The notes under the pieces: model-generated
The model's input: the letters and a program-made list of their open reading frames with translations, nothing else
The model's database searches: none
Told to the model about the DNA's origin: nothing
Shown: positions 18,687-27,781 of the stretch, piece by piece
How the letters are laid out: each line of letters begins with the position of its first letter
Numbering within the stretch: the first letter of the stretch is position 1
Made by a program: the position numbers and the translations under genes
Source of the DNA: Shewanella psychropiezotolerans
Lineage (GTDB): Bacteria; Pseudomonadota; Gammaproteobacteria; Enterobacterales; Shewanellaceae
Direction: 5' to 3'
DNA: 64,000 nt
NCBI RefSeq assembly: GCF_007197555.1
Contig: NZ_CP041614.1
Span: 4,828,001-4,892,000, forward strand

Positions 18687-19382
18687 ATGACAACAATAGC
18701 AGACAGACTGGCTAACGCCCAGCATCGAATCGAACAAGCGGCACAAATTTCATCACGAAATGTCGATGAAATTCAATTACTCGCCGTCAGTAAAACTAAG
18801 CCCAATTCAGATATTGTAGCCGCCTATGCTGCCGGCCAAAGACGATTTGGTGAAAACTATGTTCAGGAAGGCGAATCTAAAGTTAATGCGCTGAAACAGA
18901 GCTGTCCCGAAATCGAATGGCACTTCATCGGCCCCTTACAATCGAATAAGACTAGAATCATAGCCTGTCACTTCGATTGGATGCACACAGTCTCCCGGGA
19001 AAAGATAGCATCCAGACTCAACGAGCAACGTCCGAAAGAGATGTCTCCCCTGAACATCTGCATCCAAATCAATATCAGTGGCGAAACCAGTAAATCAGGA
19101 ACGACACCAGAAGCGCTTAAATCCTTGGCAAATAGAATCGATCAGATGCCGAATTTAACCCTCCGGGGTCTGATGGCCATCCCCACTGCGACATTGAATA
19201 AAAAGTTACAAAGAGATGAGTTTCAGCAGCTACAAGCTTTATATCTAGAACTCAAATCACTTTATCCTCAAGTGGACACGCTTTCCATGGGAATGAGTAA
19301 TGATTTAGAACAGGCAATTGAACAAGGCTCAACCATGGTTAGAATTGGTAGTGCAATTTTCGGCGAAAGAGAAAAGCGCTAG
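18687..19382 (+). CDS. yggS: YggS-family PLP homeostasis protein
   Basis: A 231-residue PLP-binding protein with an alanine-racemase-like TIM barrel. The PLP lysine is expected in LLAVSKTKPNSDI. Other family blocks are RRFGENYVQE, IEWHFIGPLQSNKTR, LRGLMAIPT and LSMGMSNDLEQAIEQGSTMVRIGSAIFG. It buffers pyridoxal phosphate and affects amino-acid pools. The ATG at 18687 is chosen over one 33 bases upstream because it gives the family-typical start MTTIADRLANAQHRI. It heads the yggS-proC-yggT series. Confidence 0.95.
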   Translation: MTTIADRLANAQHRIEQAAQISSRNVDEIQLLAVSKTKPNSDIVAAYAAGQRRFGENYVQEGESKVNALKQSCPEIEWHFIGPLQSNKTRIIACHFDWMHTVSREKIASRLNEQRPKEMSPLNICIQINISGETSKSGTTPEALKSLANRIDQMPNLTLRGLMAIPTATLNKKLQRDEFQQLQALYLELKSLYPQVDTLSMGMSNDLEQAIEQGSTMVRIGSAIFGEREKR

Positions 19383-19511
19383 ATATTAGCCTTGTTTTAA
19401 CCCTATCAAGCCCAAATATTAGTTTAAACGAACTTATGGCAATGTTTTTGTCACCTGAAATAACGGCCTCAACGAAAAAGGCTGAAGTATAGAGAACTAT
19501 AGAGAAGTATC

Positions 19512-20330
19512 ATGGCCGAAAAAAAATTGTGCTTTATAGGTGCGGGAAACATGACTCGCAGTATCACGACTGGGCTCGTCAACAACGGCTACCCGGCCTC
19601 CTTAATTCATGCAACCAACCCCAGTGCAGCTAAATTAACAGGGTTACAAAAAGCACTGAATATCGCCACATCGCATGATAATTTAGCCGCAGCGAAACAA
19701 GCTGATGTTATCGTGCTCAGTGTAAAACCCCATTTCATGCAAGGGGTTTGCGAGCAATTAAGCACTTTAGACCTAACAAATAAACTCATCATAACCATTG
19801 CAGCCGGCATTCCGGCCAAGCGTTATGGCGATTATTTTGGACAAGAGATAAAGCTTATTCGTACTATGCCTAATACACCGACTCAAATTGGTGTCGGCAT
19901 GACGGGCTTATACGCAGGAGATGAGATCTCATCTGAACAGAAAGCGCTCTGTGAACAATTGATGTTGAGTGGCGGTGAAGTCGTTTGGGTTGATAGTGAG
20001 TCCGAACTCGACCAAGTCATCGCATTATCCGGCAGTTCACCCGCTTATTTCTTCCTCTTCATGGAAGCGATGATCGACAATGCGAAAGCTTCTGGAATGG
20101 ATGAACACAAAGCAAGGCAACTCGTTCAACAGGCAGCATTGGGCGCGGCTCAAATGGTCAAACAAAACCCTGAGCTGACGACTGCACAACTTAGAGAAAA
20201 TGTGACCTCAAAAGGAGGCACTACGGCGCAAGCTATCGCCGCTCTCGAAGCTGGTAATTTAAGGGGCATAGTCAAGCAAGCCATGGATGATTGCGTGGCT
20301 CGGGCACAAGAGATGGCCGAGCAATATTAG
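19512..20330 (+). CDS. proC: Pyrroline-5-carboxylate reductase
   Basis: Catalyses the last step of proline synthesis, reducing pyrroline-5-carboxylate with NAD(P)H. The 272-residue protein opens with the Rossmann motif CFIGAGNMTRSI. It continues with RTMPNTPTQIGVGMTGLYA and the ProC signature SGSSPAYFFLFMEAM, then TSKGGTTAQAIAALE. It lies 129 bases after yggS in the classical yggS-proC-yggT order. Confidence 0.97.
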   Translation: MAEKKLCFIGAGNMTRSITTGLVNNGYPASLIHATNPSAAKLTGLQKALNIATSHDNLAAAKQADVIVLSVKPHFMQGVCEQLSTLDLTNKLIITIAAGIPAKRYGDYFGQEIKLIRTMPNTPTQIGVGMTGLYAGDEISSEQKALCEQLMLSGGEVVWVDSESELDQVIALSGSSPAYFFLFMEAMIDNAKASGMDEHKARQLVQQAALGAAQMVKQNPELTTAQLRENVTSKGGTTAQAIAALEAGNLRGIVKQAMDDCVARAQEMAEQY

Positions 20331-20389
20331 CCCAGCGTTAAACCGATATTTAACCAAGAATTTTGATTTACTATAAATAGAGAAAATAC

Positions 20390-20938
20390 ATGAATGCACT
20401 CAGTTTCTTAGTTAGCACAGTCTTCGATCTGTATCTGATGGTTGTGATTATTCGTATCTGGCTTCAACTCGCTAAAGCCGACTTCTACAACCCTTTTAGT
20501 CAGTTTATCGTAAAAGCCACACACCCTATCGTTGCCCCTATGCGTCGTGTTTTACCTTCCATGGGTGGTTTTGATACAGCCTCTGTAGTATTGGCTTTTA
20601 TGGTCGTCGTCGCAAAATTTGTGGTATTGAGTCTCATCGCTGGCGCCGCGATTAATATACCAACAATCTTATTAATAGCTGTGGTTTCAGTATTTAAGCA
20701 AGCCGGAGTCTTGCTGTTCTGGATGTTGATTATCCGTGCAATCTTAAGCTGGGTGAGCCAAGGCCATAACCCTATCGAAATGGTTATGGGCCAACTAACC
20801 GAGCCACTTCTGTCACCAATTCGCCGTATCCTGCCGCAGATGGGTGGCTTAGACCTCTCTTTATTGGTGGTGATGATCATTCTAAATTTTGTCAATATGC
20901 TCCTAGCTCAATATGTGCCTTTTTGGGCTAACGTCTAG
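20390..20938 (+). CDS. yggT: YggT family membrane protein
   Basis: A 182-residue inner-membrane protein made of two YggT repeats. Each repeat has a hydrophobic helix, an (I/W)-rich amphipathic segment and a proline-rich turn: HPIVAPMRRVLPSMGGFD in the first, EPLLSPIRRILPQMGGLDLS in the second. YggT proteins are linked to osmotic or K+ homeostasis and to envelope or division functions, without a firm mechanism. The gene directly precedes what looks like a remnant of yggU. Confidence 0.95.
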   Translation: MNALSFLVSTVFDLYLMVVIIRIWLQLAKADFYNPFSQFIVKATHPIVAPMRRVLPSMGGFDTASVVLAFMVVVAKFVVLSLIAGAAINIPTILLIAVVSVFKQAGVLLFWMLIIRAILSWVSQGHNPIEMVMGQLTEPLLSPIRRILPQMGGLDLSLLVVMIILNFVNMLLAQYVPFWANV

Positions 20939-20941
20939 GTC

Positions 20942-21019
20942 ATGCTGCTAGCGGTATCTATGCAGCAGGACTCCCTGCTGCTAAACCTTTATATTCACCC
21001 AGTTAATTTTGTAAGTTGA
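20942..21019 (+). pseudogene. yggU: Remnant of yggU (DUF167)
   Basis: Three bases after yggT an ATG opens a 25-codon frame reading MLLAVSMQQDSLLLNLYIHP and then VNFVS and a stop. The stretch DSLLLNLYIHP resembles the start of YggU (in E. coli, GLVLRLYIQPKASRD). The rest of the approximately 95-residue DUF167 domain is missing, and no later piece of it is recognisable before the next gene. Position is exactly where yggU sits in related genomes, between yggT and rdgB. A deletion within yggU is the simplest reading. Confidence 0.6.
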
Positions 21020-21110
21020 TAAATCGAACGAAGCGAGTCATGGGCTAAACACCTATACTCAAATATATGATAACCATAACGAGTCAGTCCATTACCGCAG
21101 GAGCAGCGTC

Positions 21111-21545
21111 ATGTTTAGAGCTATTTTATCTGTACTCATACTTACCCTTGCCTTCGTTGGCAACGTGTCAGCAGAGCAGAAACAAAAAGTTGGCAATTAC
21201 GATATTCACTACGTGGCCCTAAGCAGCACATTTTTAACCCCCAGCATAGCTAAATCCTATGGTATCAAACGCAGTAGCTACATTGGCATCATCAATATTT
21301 CAGTGTTAGACACTAGCCAAGAAGGCAATCCACCTGTGCCTGTTGAGATCTCAGGTATTGCCAACAACCTACTCGATGCCCGCATAAACCTAAAATTTAG
21401 AGAGATCCGCGAAGGAAAAGCTATTTATTATGTCGCCGAAGTCCCTTACCGGGATGATCAAGAGATCAATTTTAAGGTCGCCATAAAATATAACAAGAAA
21501 CTCAATACCCAATTGAAGTTTAAGCAAAAGTTTTATGTCGAGTAA
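21111..21545 (+). CDS. DUF4426 exported protein
   Basis: A 144-residue protein with a clear signal peptide (MFRAILSVLILTLAFVGNVSA). A beta-rich domain of about 120 residues follows (VGNYDIHYVALSSTFLTPSIA, YGIKRSSYIGIINISVLD) that matches the DUF4426 layout. It is found between yggT/yggU and rdgB in Shewanella and some other marine gammaproteobacteria. Function is unknown; the location is predicted periplasmic. A GGAG site precedes the ATG. Confidence 0.85.
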   Translation: MFRAILSVLILTLAFVGNVSAEQKQKVGNYDIHYVALSSTFLTPSIAKSYGIKRSSYIGIINISVLDTSQEGNPPVPVEISGIANNLLDARINLKFREIREGKAIYYVAEVPYRDDQEINFKVAIKYNKKLNTQLKFKQKFYVE

Positions 21546-21569
21546 CTTTTGAGGTTTATCATTAAGCAC

Positions 21570-21599
21570 AGGAACTAAAAGCAGCGGCTTTTAGTTCCT
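21570..21599. terminator. Stem-loop between the DUF4426 gene and rdgB
   Basis: A perfect 13-bp stem (AGGAACTAAAAGC with GCTTTTAGTTCCT) around a 4-nt loop. There is no clean T tract, so termination efficiency is uncertain. Confidence 0.6.
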
Positions 21600-21693
21600 T
21601 ACTCCCTCCTTAAATTGCTTCAATATCTGCTATCGTTTCCCCTCCTCCTTAGCTATCATGGCGCCAATTACCCAAACCCCATCAAGGTCTCTA

Positions 21694-22296
21694 ATGGATA
21701 AGTTCGTTCTCGCCAGTGGCAACAAAGGCAAGCTCAAAGAGTTTTCTGAAATTTTCTCAGCATATGATGTAGAGGTACTTCCTCAGAGCCAATTCAATGT
21801 AGAAGAGGTCCCTGAAACCGGAACAACGTTCGTTGAAAACGCCATCATTAAAGCGCGTCATGCAGCCGAAATCACCGGACTAGCGGCAATTGCCGATGAC
21901 TCGGGTTTAGAAGTTGATCTTCTCGATGACGCACCTGGAATCTACTCGGCTAGATACGGCGGAGAGAATGCTGGCGAGAAAGATAATTACATTAAGCTCT
22001 TAGACGCACTAAAAACTAATTTAGAAGGCAGGACCGCCCGCTTTCAATGCATCTTGGTTTATATGCGCCACGCAAAAGATCCGACCCCCATTATTGCTCA
22101 GGCATCATGGGAAGGAAAAATAGCCTTCGAAGCGGCCGGAGATAACGGTCATGGTTACGATCCTATCTTTATTCCTAATGAGCATAACTGCTCCGCGGCA
22201 GAGCTAGATAGCGAAGAGAAGAATCGCGTCAGTCACAGAGGAAAGGCGATGAAGCTATTGATCGATGCCATGAAGCGTAAAGGTATGATTATTTAA
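21694..22296 (+). CDS. rdgB: Non-canonical purine NTP pyrophosphatase RdgB/HAM1
   Basis: Hydrolyses dITP, XTP and ITP to monophosphates, keeping damaged purines out of DNA and RNA. The ATG at 21694 is chosen because AAGG lies six bases upstream and it gives MDKFVLASGNKGKLKEFSEI, the family start; an earlier in-frame ATG adds 12 unlikely residues. Other motifs are FVENAIIKARHAAEITG, AIADDSGLEVD, and GHGYDPIFIP near the C-terminus. The stop codon overlaps the ATG of the first hemW-like repeat (TAATG), the overlap normally used to couple rdgB to hemW. Confidence 0.96.
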   Translation: MDKFVLASGNKGKLKEFSEIFSAYDVEVLPQSQFNVEEVPETGTTFVENAIIKARHAAEITGLAAIADDSGLEVDLLDDAPGIYSARYGGENAGEKDNYIKLLDALKTNLEGRTARFQCILVYMRHAKDPTPIIAQASWEGKIAFEAAGDNGHGYDPIFIPNEHNCSAAELDSEEKNRVSHRGKAMKLLIDAMKRKGMII

Positions 22297-22598
22297 TGCT
22301 AACTCTGCCACCTTTGAGTCTATATATTCATATACTTAGGTTTGATCTAAGCAGAAGTGCCTCAGGTATTACTTCTGCATCTAGTAAGGCTATCCGATGT
22401 TAACTCTGCCACCATTAAGCCTGTACATTCGTCTTCCTTGGCTTGTTCTAGACAGAAGTGCCTCAGGTATGACTTCTGCTTATAGTGAGACAACCCTATG
22501 TTAACTCTGCCACCATTAAGCCTGTACATTCGTCTTCCTTGGCTTGTTCTAGACAGAAGTGCCTCAGGTATGACTTCTGCTTATAGTGAGACAACCCT
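22296..22598 (+). repeat. Three tandem 101-bp units derived from the hemW 5' end, each a 35-codon ORF
   Basis: ATG-led units begin at 22296, 22397 and 22498, and hemW itself begins at 22599; all spacings are exactly 101. Units 2 and 3 appear identical, and unit 1 is diverged. Each starts like HemW (MLTLPPLSLYI) but then differs and lacks the radical-SAM cysteines. All three are open: ORF1 22296-22403, ORF2 22397-22504 and ORF3 22498-22605. Each ends in TG(T/C)TAA overlapping the next ATG, so the starts form a chain from rdgB to hemW. The first 11 residues of units 1 and 2 are the same although five codons differ at the third base. Each unit also holds an inverted repeat (CAGAAGT...ACTTCTG). 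Confidence 0.92.
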
Positions 22599-23735
22599 AT
22601 GCTAACTCTGCCGCCATTAAGCCTGTACATTCATATTCCTTGGTGTGTACAGAAGTGCCCCTATTGTGATTTCAACTCCCATGGTCAGAATGGTGAGCTG
22701 CCACAGCAGGAATATGTCGACGCCTTACTTGCCGATCTTAAAAACGATCTTCACTATGTGCAGGGACGCGAGATACACACGATATTTATCGGTGGTGGCA
22801 CGCCTTCACTGTTCGACGCGGCTCAAATCGAGAGGCTACTCACGGGTGTCAATGAGATGATCCCTTTCAGTGAGCAGATAGAAATAACCATGGAGGCCAA
22901 CCCTGGTACGTTAGAGCATGACGACTTCGAAGCATATTCTAAAGCCGGTGTTACCCGACTATCTATCGGCGTTCAGAGCTTCTCAACAGACAAGCTGAAT
23001 CTATTAGGCCGTATACATGGTAAAGATGAGGCTGAAGTCGCGGCGCAGAAGGCCCAGAGCTCAGGTTATCGCAGTTTCAATTTGGATCTGATGCATGGGC
23101 TGCCAAATCAAAGTTTCGAAGAAGCTATGGCTGATATCGACACGGCAGCTAAATTGTCTCCGCCTCATCTGTCCTGGTATCAGCTGACCATAGAGCAAAA
23201 CACCTTGTTTCACTCTAAGCCCCCGCAATTGCCTGATGATGAAGCCCTGTGGCACATCTATGAGCAAGGGCAGAAAAAGTTAGCAGATCTGGGTTACGAG
23301 CAGTATGAAATTTCGGCATACGCGAAACCCGGATTTCAGTGCCAACATAATATCAACTATTGGCAGTTTGGCGATTACTTAGGCATTGGCTGTGGTGCTC
23401 ACGGCAAGGTGACCCTTCTGGAACAGAACCAGATATTACGTACAGTAAAGATAAAACACCCTAAGGGCTATCTAGCGGCCGATGAGTACACCTTCGACAC
23501 AGTAGAAGTGACAGAAGATGAACGTCCACTGGAATACCTGATGAACCGATTCCGCCTTATGTCCGCAATACCTAAGGCCGAGTTTGAACAAAGAACTGGC
23601 TTATCTCATCGGGTGATCGCTCAAGGAATAGAAAAAGCTAAAAGCAAAACTTTATTGATTGAAAACGAGACTCACTGGGAATTAACCGCCAAAGGTAAGA
23701 TGTTCGTTAACGAACTCTTATCCCAGTTCTGTTAA
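22599..23735 (+). CDS. hemW: Radical SAM heme chaperone HemW
   Basis: A 378-residue radical SAM protein related to coproporphyrinogen dehydrogenase HemN. The Fe-S motif is in IPWCVQKCPYCDFNSHG (CxxxCxxC). It is followed by IFIGGGTPSLF, EITMEANPGTLE, RLSIGVQSFS and FNLDLMHGLPNQ. The short CxxxCxxC start and the length fit HemW, which binds heme and delivers it to respiratory targets, rather than HemN. The gene is normally coupled to rdgB; here its start is displaced 303 bases by the repeat array. Its ribosome site now comes from the end of repeat unit 3 (GTGAG, weak). Confidence 0.95.
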   Translation: MLTLPPLSLYIHIPWCVQKCPYCDFNSHGQNGELPQQEYVDALLADLKNDLHYVQGREIHTIFIGGGTPSLFDAAQIERLLTGVNEMIPFSEQIEITMEANPGTLEHDDFEAYSKAGVTRLSIGVQSFSTDKLNLLGRIHGKDEAEVAAQKAQSSGYRSFNLDLMHGLPNQSFEEAMADIDTAAKLSPPHLSWYQLTIEQNTLFHSKPPQLPDDEALWHIYEQGQKKLADLGYEQYEISAYAKPGFQCQHNINYWQFGDYLGIGCGAHGKVTLLEQNQILRTVKIKHPKGYLAADEYTFDTVEVTEDERPLEYLMNRFRLMSAIPKAEFEQRTGLSHRVIAQGIEKAKSKTLLIENETHWELTAKGKMFVNELLSQFC

Positions 23736-23760
23736 ACAGTTCGAAGGTAACAAACTTCTT

Positions 23761-23791
23761 GTATCAGGCTTGAGCTAGCAGAGCCTGATAC
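23761..23791 (+). terminator. Stem-loop after hemW
   Basis: A perfect 10-bp stem GTATCAGGCT with AGCCTGATAC and an 11-nt loop, 25 bases after the hemW stop, with no strong T tract. A second hairpin, AGGGCTAA with TTAGCCCT, lies at 23870-23894. Confidence 0.5.
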
Positions 23792-23992
23792 GGCAGCCTT
23801 ATTTACTCAGGCTTGGTTTGCTGAGAATGCTGCCTAGATCGCTGTAATTTAAAAAACATTCTACTTTTAAGGGCTAACTCTTTGAATTAGCCCTAATTGA
23901 CACATTTACTAACACTTAGATCAAAACATTAACGATTAGCTTTATTAGGATTAGCGTTACTTTTTAAGAATCCATAAAAATAAGACTAATTC

Positions 23993-25843
23993 ATGCCTAT
24001 AAAAACTAAAACTAGCTTACTAGCCTTAACATTAGCCAGCCTGATTGGCAGCAGCGCAATAGCAGCCACAACTCAAGTTCCATTACTTAGCCCTAGCGAG
24101 CCAGTAGCCTATAAGGCCGAGAGCGAGTCAGAAAAAGCCAATGCACTTTTTGAAGCCATATTCATGGAAAATGTAATGGCCAGCCCTATCTCCCAGACAC
24201 ATTTAGGCATTAAAACCGATTATGGTAAGTGGGACGATCGCGGTGAAGAAGCCGATGCCCAAGACTTAGCCCGGTCACAGAAACACCTTAAGCAACTGAG
24301 TAAATTAGATCAGAGTAAACTCGATAGCCAAACCAATCTCAGCTACACACTGCTAAAGCAAAAACTCGAACAAGAGGTTAACGATTACCAATGGCGCTAT
24401 CATAATTATCCTGTGAATCAGATGTATGGTGGCCACTCTATGGTCGCGTCCTTCTTAATCAACCAGCATCAGATCACAGAGATTTCCGACGCAGAGGCTT
24501 ATATCAGTCGCCTCAATGGCGTGCCTAAATACCTGCAGCAGCTTGAAGACTCTTTAGAAGTTCGAGCGCAAAAAGGCATCATAGCGCCTAAGTTTGTCTT
24601 CCCACACGTACTGTCAGACAGTAAAAATATTATCACAGGCCAGCCTTTCGATTCGAGTGAAGATAGTGATAGTGCCCTGTGGGCCGACTTCCAGCGTAAG
24701 CTAGCCAGCTTAGACATAGATGAGAATGACAAGAACCAGCTGCTAAGCGATGCTAAGCAAGCATTACTAACGAAAGTTAAGCCAGCGTATGTTCACTTGA
24801 TCAGTTATATCACTGAACTCGAGACTAAAGCCGATACACGAGACGGTGCGTGGAAGTTCCCTCAAGGCGAAGCCTATTACAACAATGCACTGGCTCGCAC
24901 TACTACGACTGACATAACAGCAAACCAAATCCATGAACTTGGCATTGCCGAAGTTGCCCGTATCCATGGCGAGATGCGTGACATCATGAAGCAGGTCGGC
25001 TTTGAAGGTGACCTGCAAGCCTTCTTTAAATTTATGCGCGAAGACAAGCAGTTCTATTACCCCCCTACAGATGAAGGACGTGAAGCTTACTTAAATGATG
25101 CGATTGTACTCATAGACACCATGTCTTCACGACTCGATGAGGTGTTTAACGTCAAACCTAAAGCACCTATGATAGTAAAACGTGTTGAGGCATTCAGAGA
25201 AAAATCTGCCGGTAAGGCTTTCTATAACCAGCCTTCACCGGATGGAACCAGACCAGGTACCTATTACGCTAACTTATACGATATGAAGGCCATGCCTAAG
25301 TATCAGATGGAAGCCCTCGCTTATCATGAAGGCACCCCGGGTCACCATATGCAGATAGCCATAGCGCAAGAACTTGAAGGGGTCCCTAAGTTCCGTAAGT
25401 TTGGTGGCTACACGGCCTATATCGAAGGTTGGGGCCTGTATAGTGAGTACTTCCCGAAAGAGATGGGACTCTATTCAGACCCTTACTCTGATTTTGGTAG
25501 ACTCGCCATGGAACTATGGCGCTCATGTCGCCTAGTGGTAGACACAGGCATACACGCTAAGAAGTGGACCCGTGAACAGTCTATTGCTTACTATGTCGAT
25601 AATACCCCCAATGCTAAATCAGACGCAGTTAAGATGGTTGAACGCCATATCGTTATGCCTTCACAAGCCACGGCTTACAAAGTGGGCATGCTGAAAATTC
25701 TCGCCTTGAGAGAGAAAGCGAAAAAATCCTTGGGTGATAAATTTGATATACGTGAATTCCACACCTTAGTGCTGCAAAATGGGCCCTTGCCATTAGATAT
25801 ACTCGAAGATCAGATTGATCTTTGGGTGTCTCAGAAAAGCTAA
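23993..25843 (+). CDS. DUF885 family metallopeptidase-like exported protein
   Basis: A 616-residue protein with a signal peptide ending near GSSAIAA. The hallmark is LAYHEGTPGHHMQIAIAQEL (HExxxHH-like), with a further Glu in GYIEGWGLYSEYFPKEMG-type context, giving a zinc-site pattern as in gluzincin peptidases. DUF885 members are annotated as secreted or periplasmic peptidases, with few characterised. The gene is monocistronic and ends in a very long terminator stem. A C6 run at 25060-25065 is in frame. Confidence 0.88.
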   Translation: MPIKTKTSLLALTLASLIGSSAIAATTQVPLLSPSEPVAYKAESESEKANALFEAIFMENVMASPISQTHLGIKTDYGKWDDRGEEADAQDLARSQKHLKQLSKLDQSKLDSQTNLSYTLLKQKLEQEVNDYQWRYHNYPVNQMYGGHSMVASFLINQHQITEISDAEAYISRLNGVPKYLQQLEDSLEVRAQKGIIAPKFVFPHVLSDSKNIITGQPFDSSEDSDSALWADFQRKLASLDIDENDKNQLLSDAKQALLTKVKPAYVHLISYITELETKADTRDGAWKFPQGEAYYNNALARTTTTDITANQIHELGIAEVARIHGEMRDIMKQVGFEGDLQAFFKFMREDKQFYYPPTDEGREAYLNDAIVLIDTMSSRLDEVFNVKPKAPMIVKRVEAFREKSAGKAFYNQPSPDGTRPGTYYANLYDMKAMPKYQMEALAYHEGTPGHHMQIAIAQELEGVPKFRKFGGYTAYIEGWGLYSEYFPKEMGLYSDPYSDFGRLAMELWRSCRLVVDTGIHAKKWTREQSIAYYVDNTPNAKSDAVKMVERHIVMPSQATAYKVGMLKILALREKAKKSLGDKFDIREFHTLVLQNGPLPLDILEDQIDLWVSQKS

Positions 25844-25885
25844 TATTATATGAGTGGGCTATTTCAACCTAGTCCACTTTTTCAC

Positions 25886-25932
25886 ACACAATAAAAAAGC
25901 CACATTGATTAAATGTGGCTTTTTTATTGTGT
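25886..25932. terminator. Long bidirectional terminator after the DUF885 gene
   Basis: A perfect 21-bp stem (ACACAATAAAAAAGCC with further pairs to CACATT) around a 5-nt loop, containing both A and T tracts. Confidence 0.88.
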
Positions 25933-26435
25933 CGACTCTGTACTGCTTGGCCTAACTTATAGTTAGTCAGTAGCAAGCTTGTAGGGTACAAAGAGACGAA
26001 TCTCTTTCTAGTTGAAAAGTACCCCAGCAACTAGGCTGGGGTAAACCAAAACTAGGATGATGGTTTTAAGGCTAGCATTGTTTTAGTTGTTAAAGCTCTG
26101 CCAGCATCGATTCGGAACTGCAGTAACGCTAATCTGTATAAGTTTAGTAAGAGGGGTCATTCTTAATAAACTTATAAGATTCAGATTATCCCGTATCAAG
26201 TGTCACCAATTGTATTGATTTGAGAACAAACCGCAAGAAGAATACGACACGTTCATTAGAGGAGGGTAAATTAACCGGGAGAAATGTCCGACCAGGTAAT
26301 AAGCCAAGCTTTTGATATATAACAAAAAAGCCAACCACTCACAGAGTAGTTGGCTGATAGTTTTAAATTAAGAACAATGTTTCCTGAATACCCAGTAAAC
26401 TTATTCAGATTTTGAATAAGTTATGACATCAAAAA
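25933..26435. other. Intergenic region with a terminator for the LysR gene
   Basis: About 500 bases with no gene. At 26323-26355 the stem AGCCAAC(C)ACT with AGT(A)GTTGGCT, followed on the minus strand by six T, is a good terminator for the LysR gene ending at 26436. Short GC-rich inverted repeats occur near 26020-26045. Nothing else stands out. Confidence 0.5.
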
Positions 26436-27377
26436 TCACTTTCTTTTCGCGTACAACTCAGTGTAAGGGGCATCCCAATATGGCGGAGAACCAATATGTC
26501 CCTTAATGAAATCGATAAAAGCGCTGACCTTAGGCGCCAAATGCTTTCTTCTTGGGTATACGGCTTGAAGGGGAAGATGATGAGTAAGCTGCCAGTCTTG
26601 AAGCAGAGGCACTAAGGTCCCCTTCTCAACTTCATCCTCAAGCAGGTAACTGGCGAGATAAACAATTCCAAGCCCACTGACGGCGGCAGATTTTAAAGCG
26701 GGTGCATTGTCTACTCTGAAGTTACCCGAGACACCTATCTCACAGTAATCTTCACCCTGCTTAAACTGCCAAACACTATGCTCGTGCCACTCGCCATGAT
26801 AAACCAAACAGTTATGATCGACTAACTGCTCTGGGCGATCGAGTTGACCATGTTTTTCTATATATGATGGAGAGGCGGCAAGCAAAAACTGACACTTCAT
26901 TAGAGGTCTGGCAACCATACCTAAGGGCAGTTGCTCTGACATAGTCAAAAGGAGATCTAATCCTTCGCTGACGACATCAACTTTATGATCTAACAAGCTA
27001 ATTTGTAACTCTAACTCGGGATGAGTATTCATAAACTCGGGCAAGGCGGGAATAATATGCATGGTACCGAATGACTGGGATATCCCAACCTTTAACACAC
27101 CTCGGGTAGCATCATTTAGATTATGAACACTAGCAATGGCTTGATCAGCATCCCTAAGTAACTCTTCACCTTGTGTGTACAGGAGTTGTCCAGCTTCAGT
27201 TAAACTCAGGCTACGAGTTGTGCGTTGAATTAACTGAACTCCCAATTTATGTTCAAGATCGGCTACTTGAGTACTCACTTTGGATTTAGAAATCCCCAAC
27301 TTTCTTGCCGCGGCACTAAAGCTGCCAGCTCTGGCAACATGAGTAAAAATTGCGATAGGTTCCAATAGTTCTAACAT
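26436..27377 (-). CDS. LysR-family transcriptional regulator
   Basis: A 313-residue LysR regulator of the CrgA/DsdC-like type. Its HTH is FTHVARAGSFSAAARKLGIS followed by KSKVSTQVADLEHKLGV and RTTRSLSLTEAG. The effector domain follows (VGISQSFGTMHIIPALPEF). No divergent target gene is adjacent, since the next gene is on the same strand 400 bases away, so its regulon cannot be guessed. Confidence 0.92.
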   Translation of the reverse strand: MLELLEPIAIFTHVARAGSFSAAARKLGISKSKVSTQVADLEHKLGVQLIQRTTRSLSLTEAGQLLYTQGEELLRDADQAIASVHNLNDATRGVLKVGISQSFGTMHIIPALPEFMNTHPELELQISLLDHKVDVVSEGLDLLLTMSEQLPLGMVARPLMKCQFLLAASPSYIEKHGQLDRPEQLVDHNCLVYHGEWHEHSVWQFKQGEDYCEIGVSGNFRVDNAPALKSAAVSGLGIVYLASYLLEDEVEKGTLVPLLQDWQLTHHLPLQAVYPRRKHLAPKVSAFIDFIKGHIGSPPYWDAPYTELYAKRK

Positions 27378-27781
27378 GTAAATCGCCTTAGGGTGTTTAC
27401 GACACTAATAATACTTACACTAAAGATGAGTAAACTGAATTTACAGAAACAAAAAAGAAACCATTAAAACAGTGACTTACTAAGAGGAAGTACACGGGAG
27501 TAGAGTCAAATATATGAACCACTCAATAATTGAGGGTCCGTTTGTTATTATTTTTTATAAGTATACCAAAGATTTGCGCTTTAATTCTAATGCCTAATCG
27601 ATAATGTTTATTCTGCAAGGCTAAACTCGATTGAAATGCTAGCAAGTAACGATTAATAAGAAGAGGCGACACATAGAAAAAACCCCTGTATTCAAGTCAA
27701 ATACAGGGGGGTTGCGAATATGGGAGGGTGCAACAGGGTCCAAGGTTTCAAGCTATGACTTCATAGCTCAGAATAAACTGC
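27378..27781. other. Intergenic region with the yggN terminator
   Basis: Holds the LysR promoter side and, at 27683-27709, a 10-bp perfect stem (CCCCTGTATT with AATACAGGGG). On the minus strand the stem is followed by six T, serving as terminator for the DUF2884 gene. I see no other element. Confidence 0.6.

Noticed and set aside
22296..22598. CRISPR array or integron cassette interpretation of the 101-bp repeats
   Set aside because: There are no short repeats with unique spacers, no cas or integrase genes, and the units clearly derive from the hemW start.
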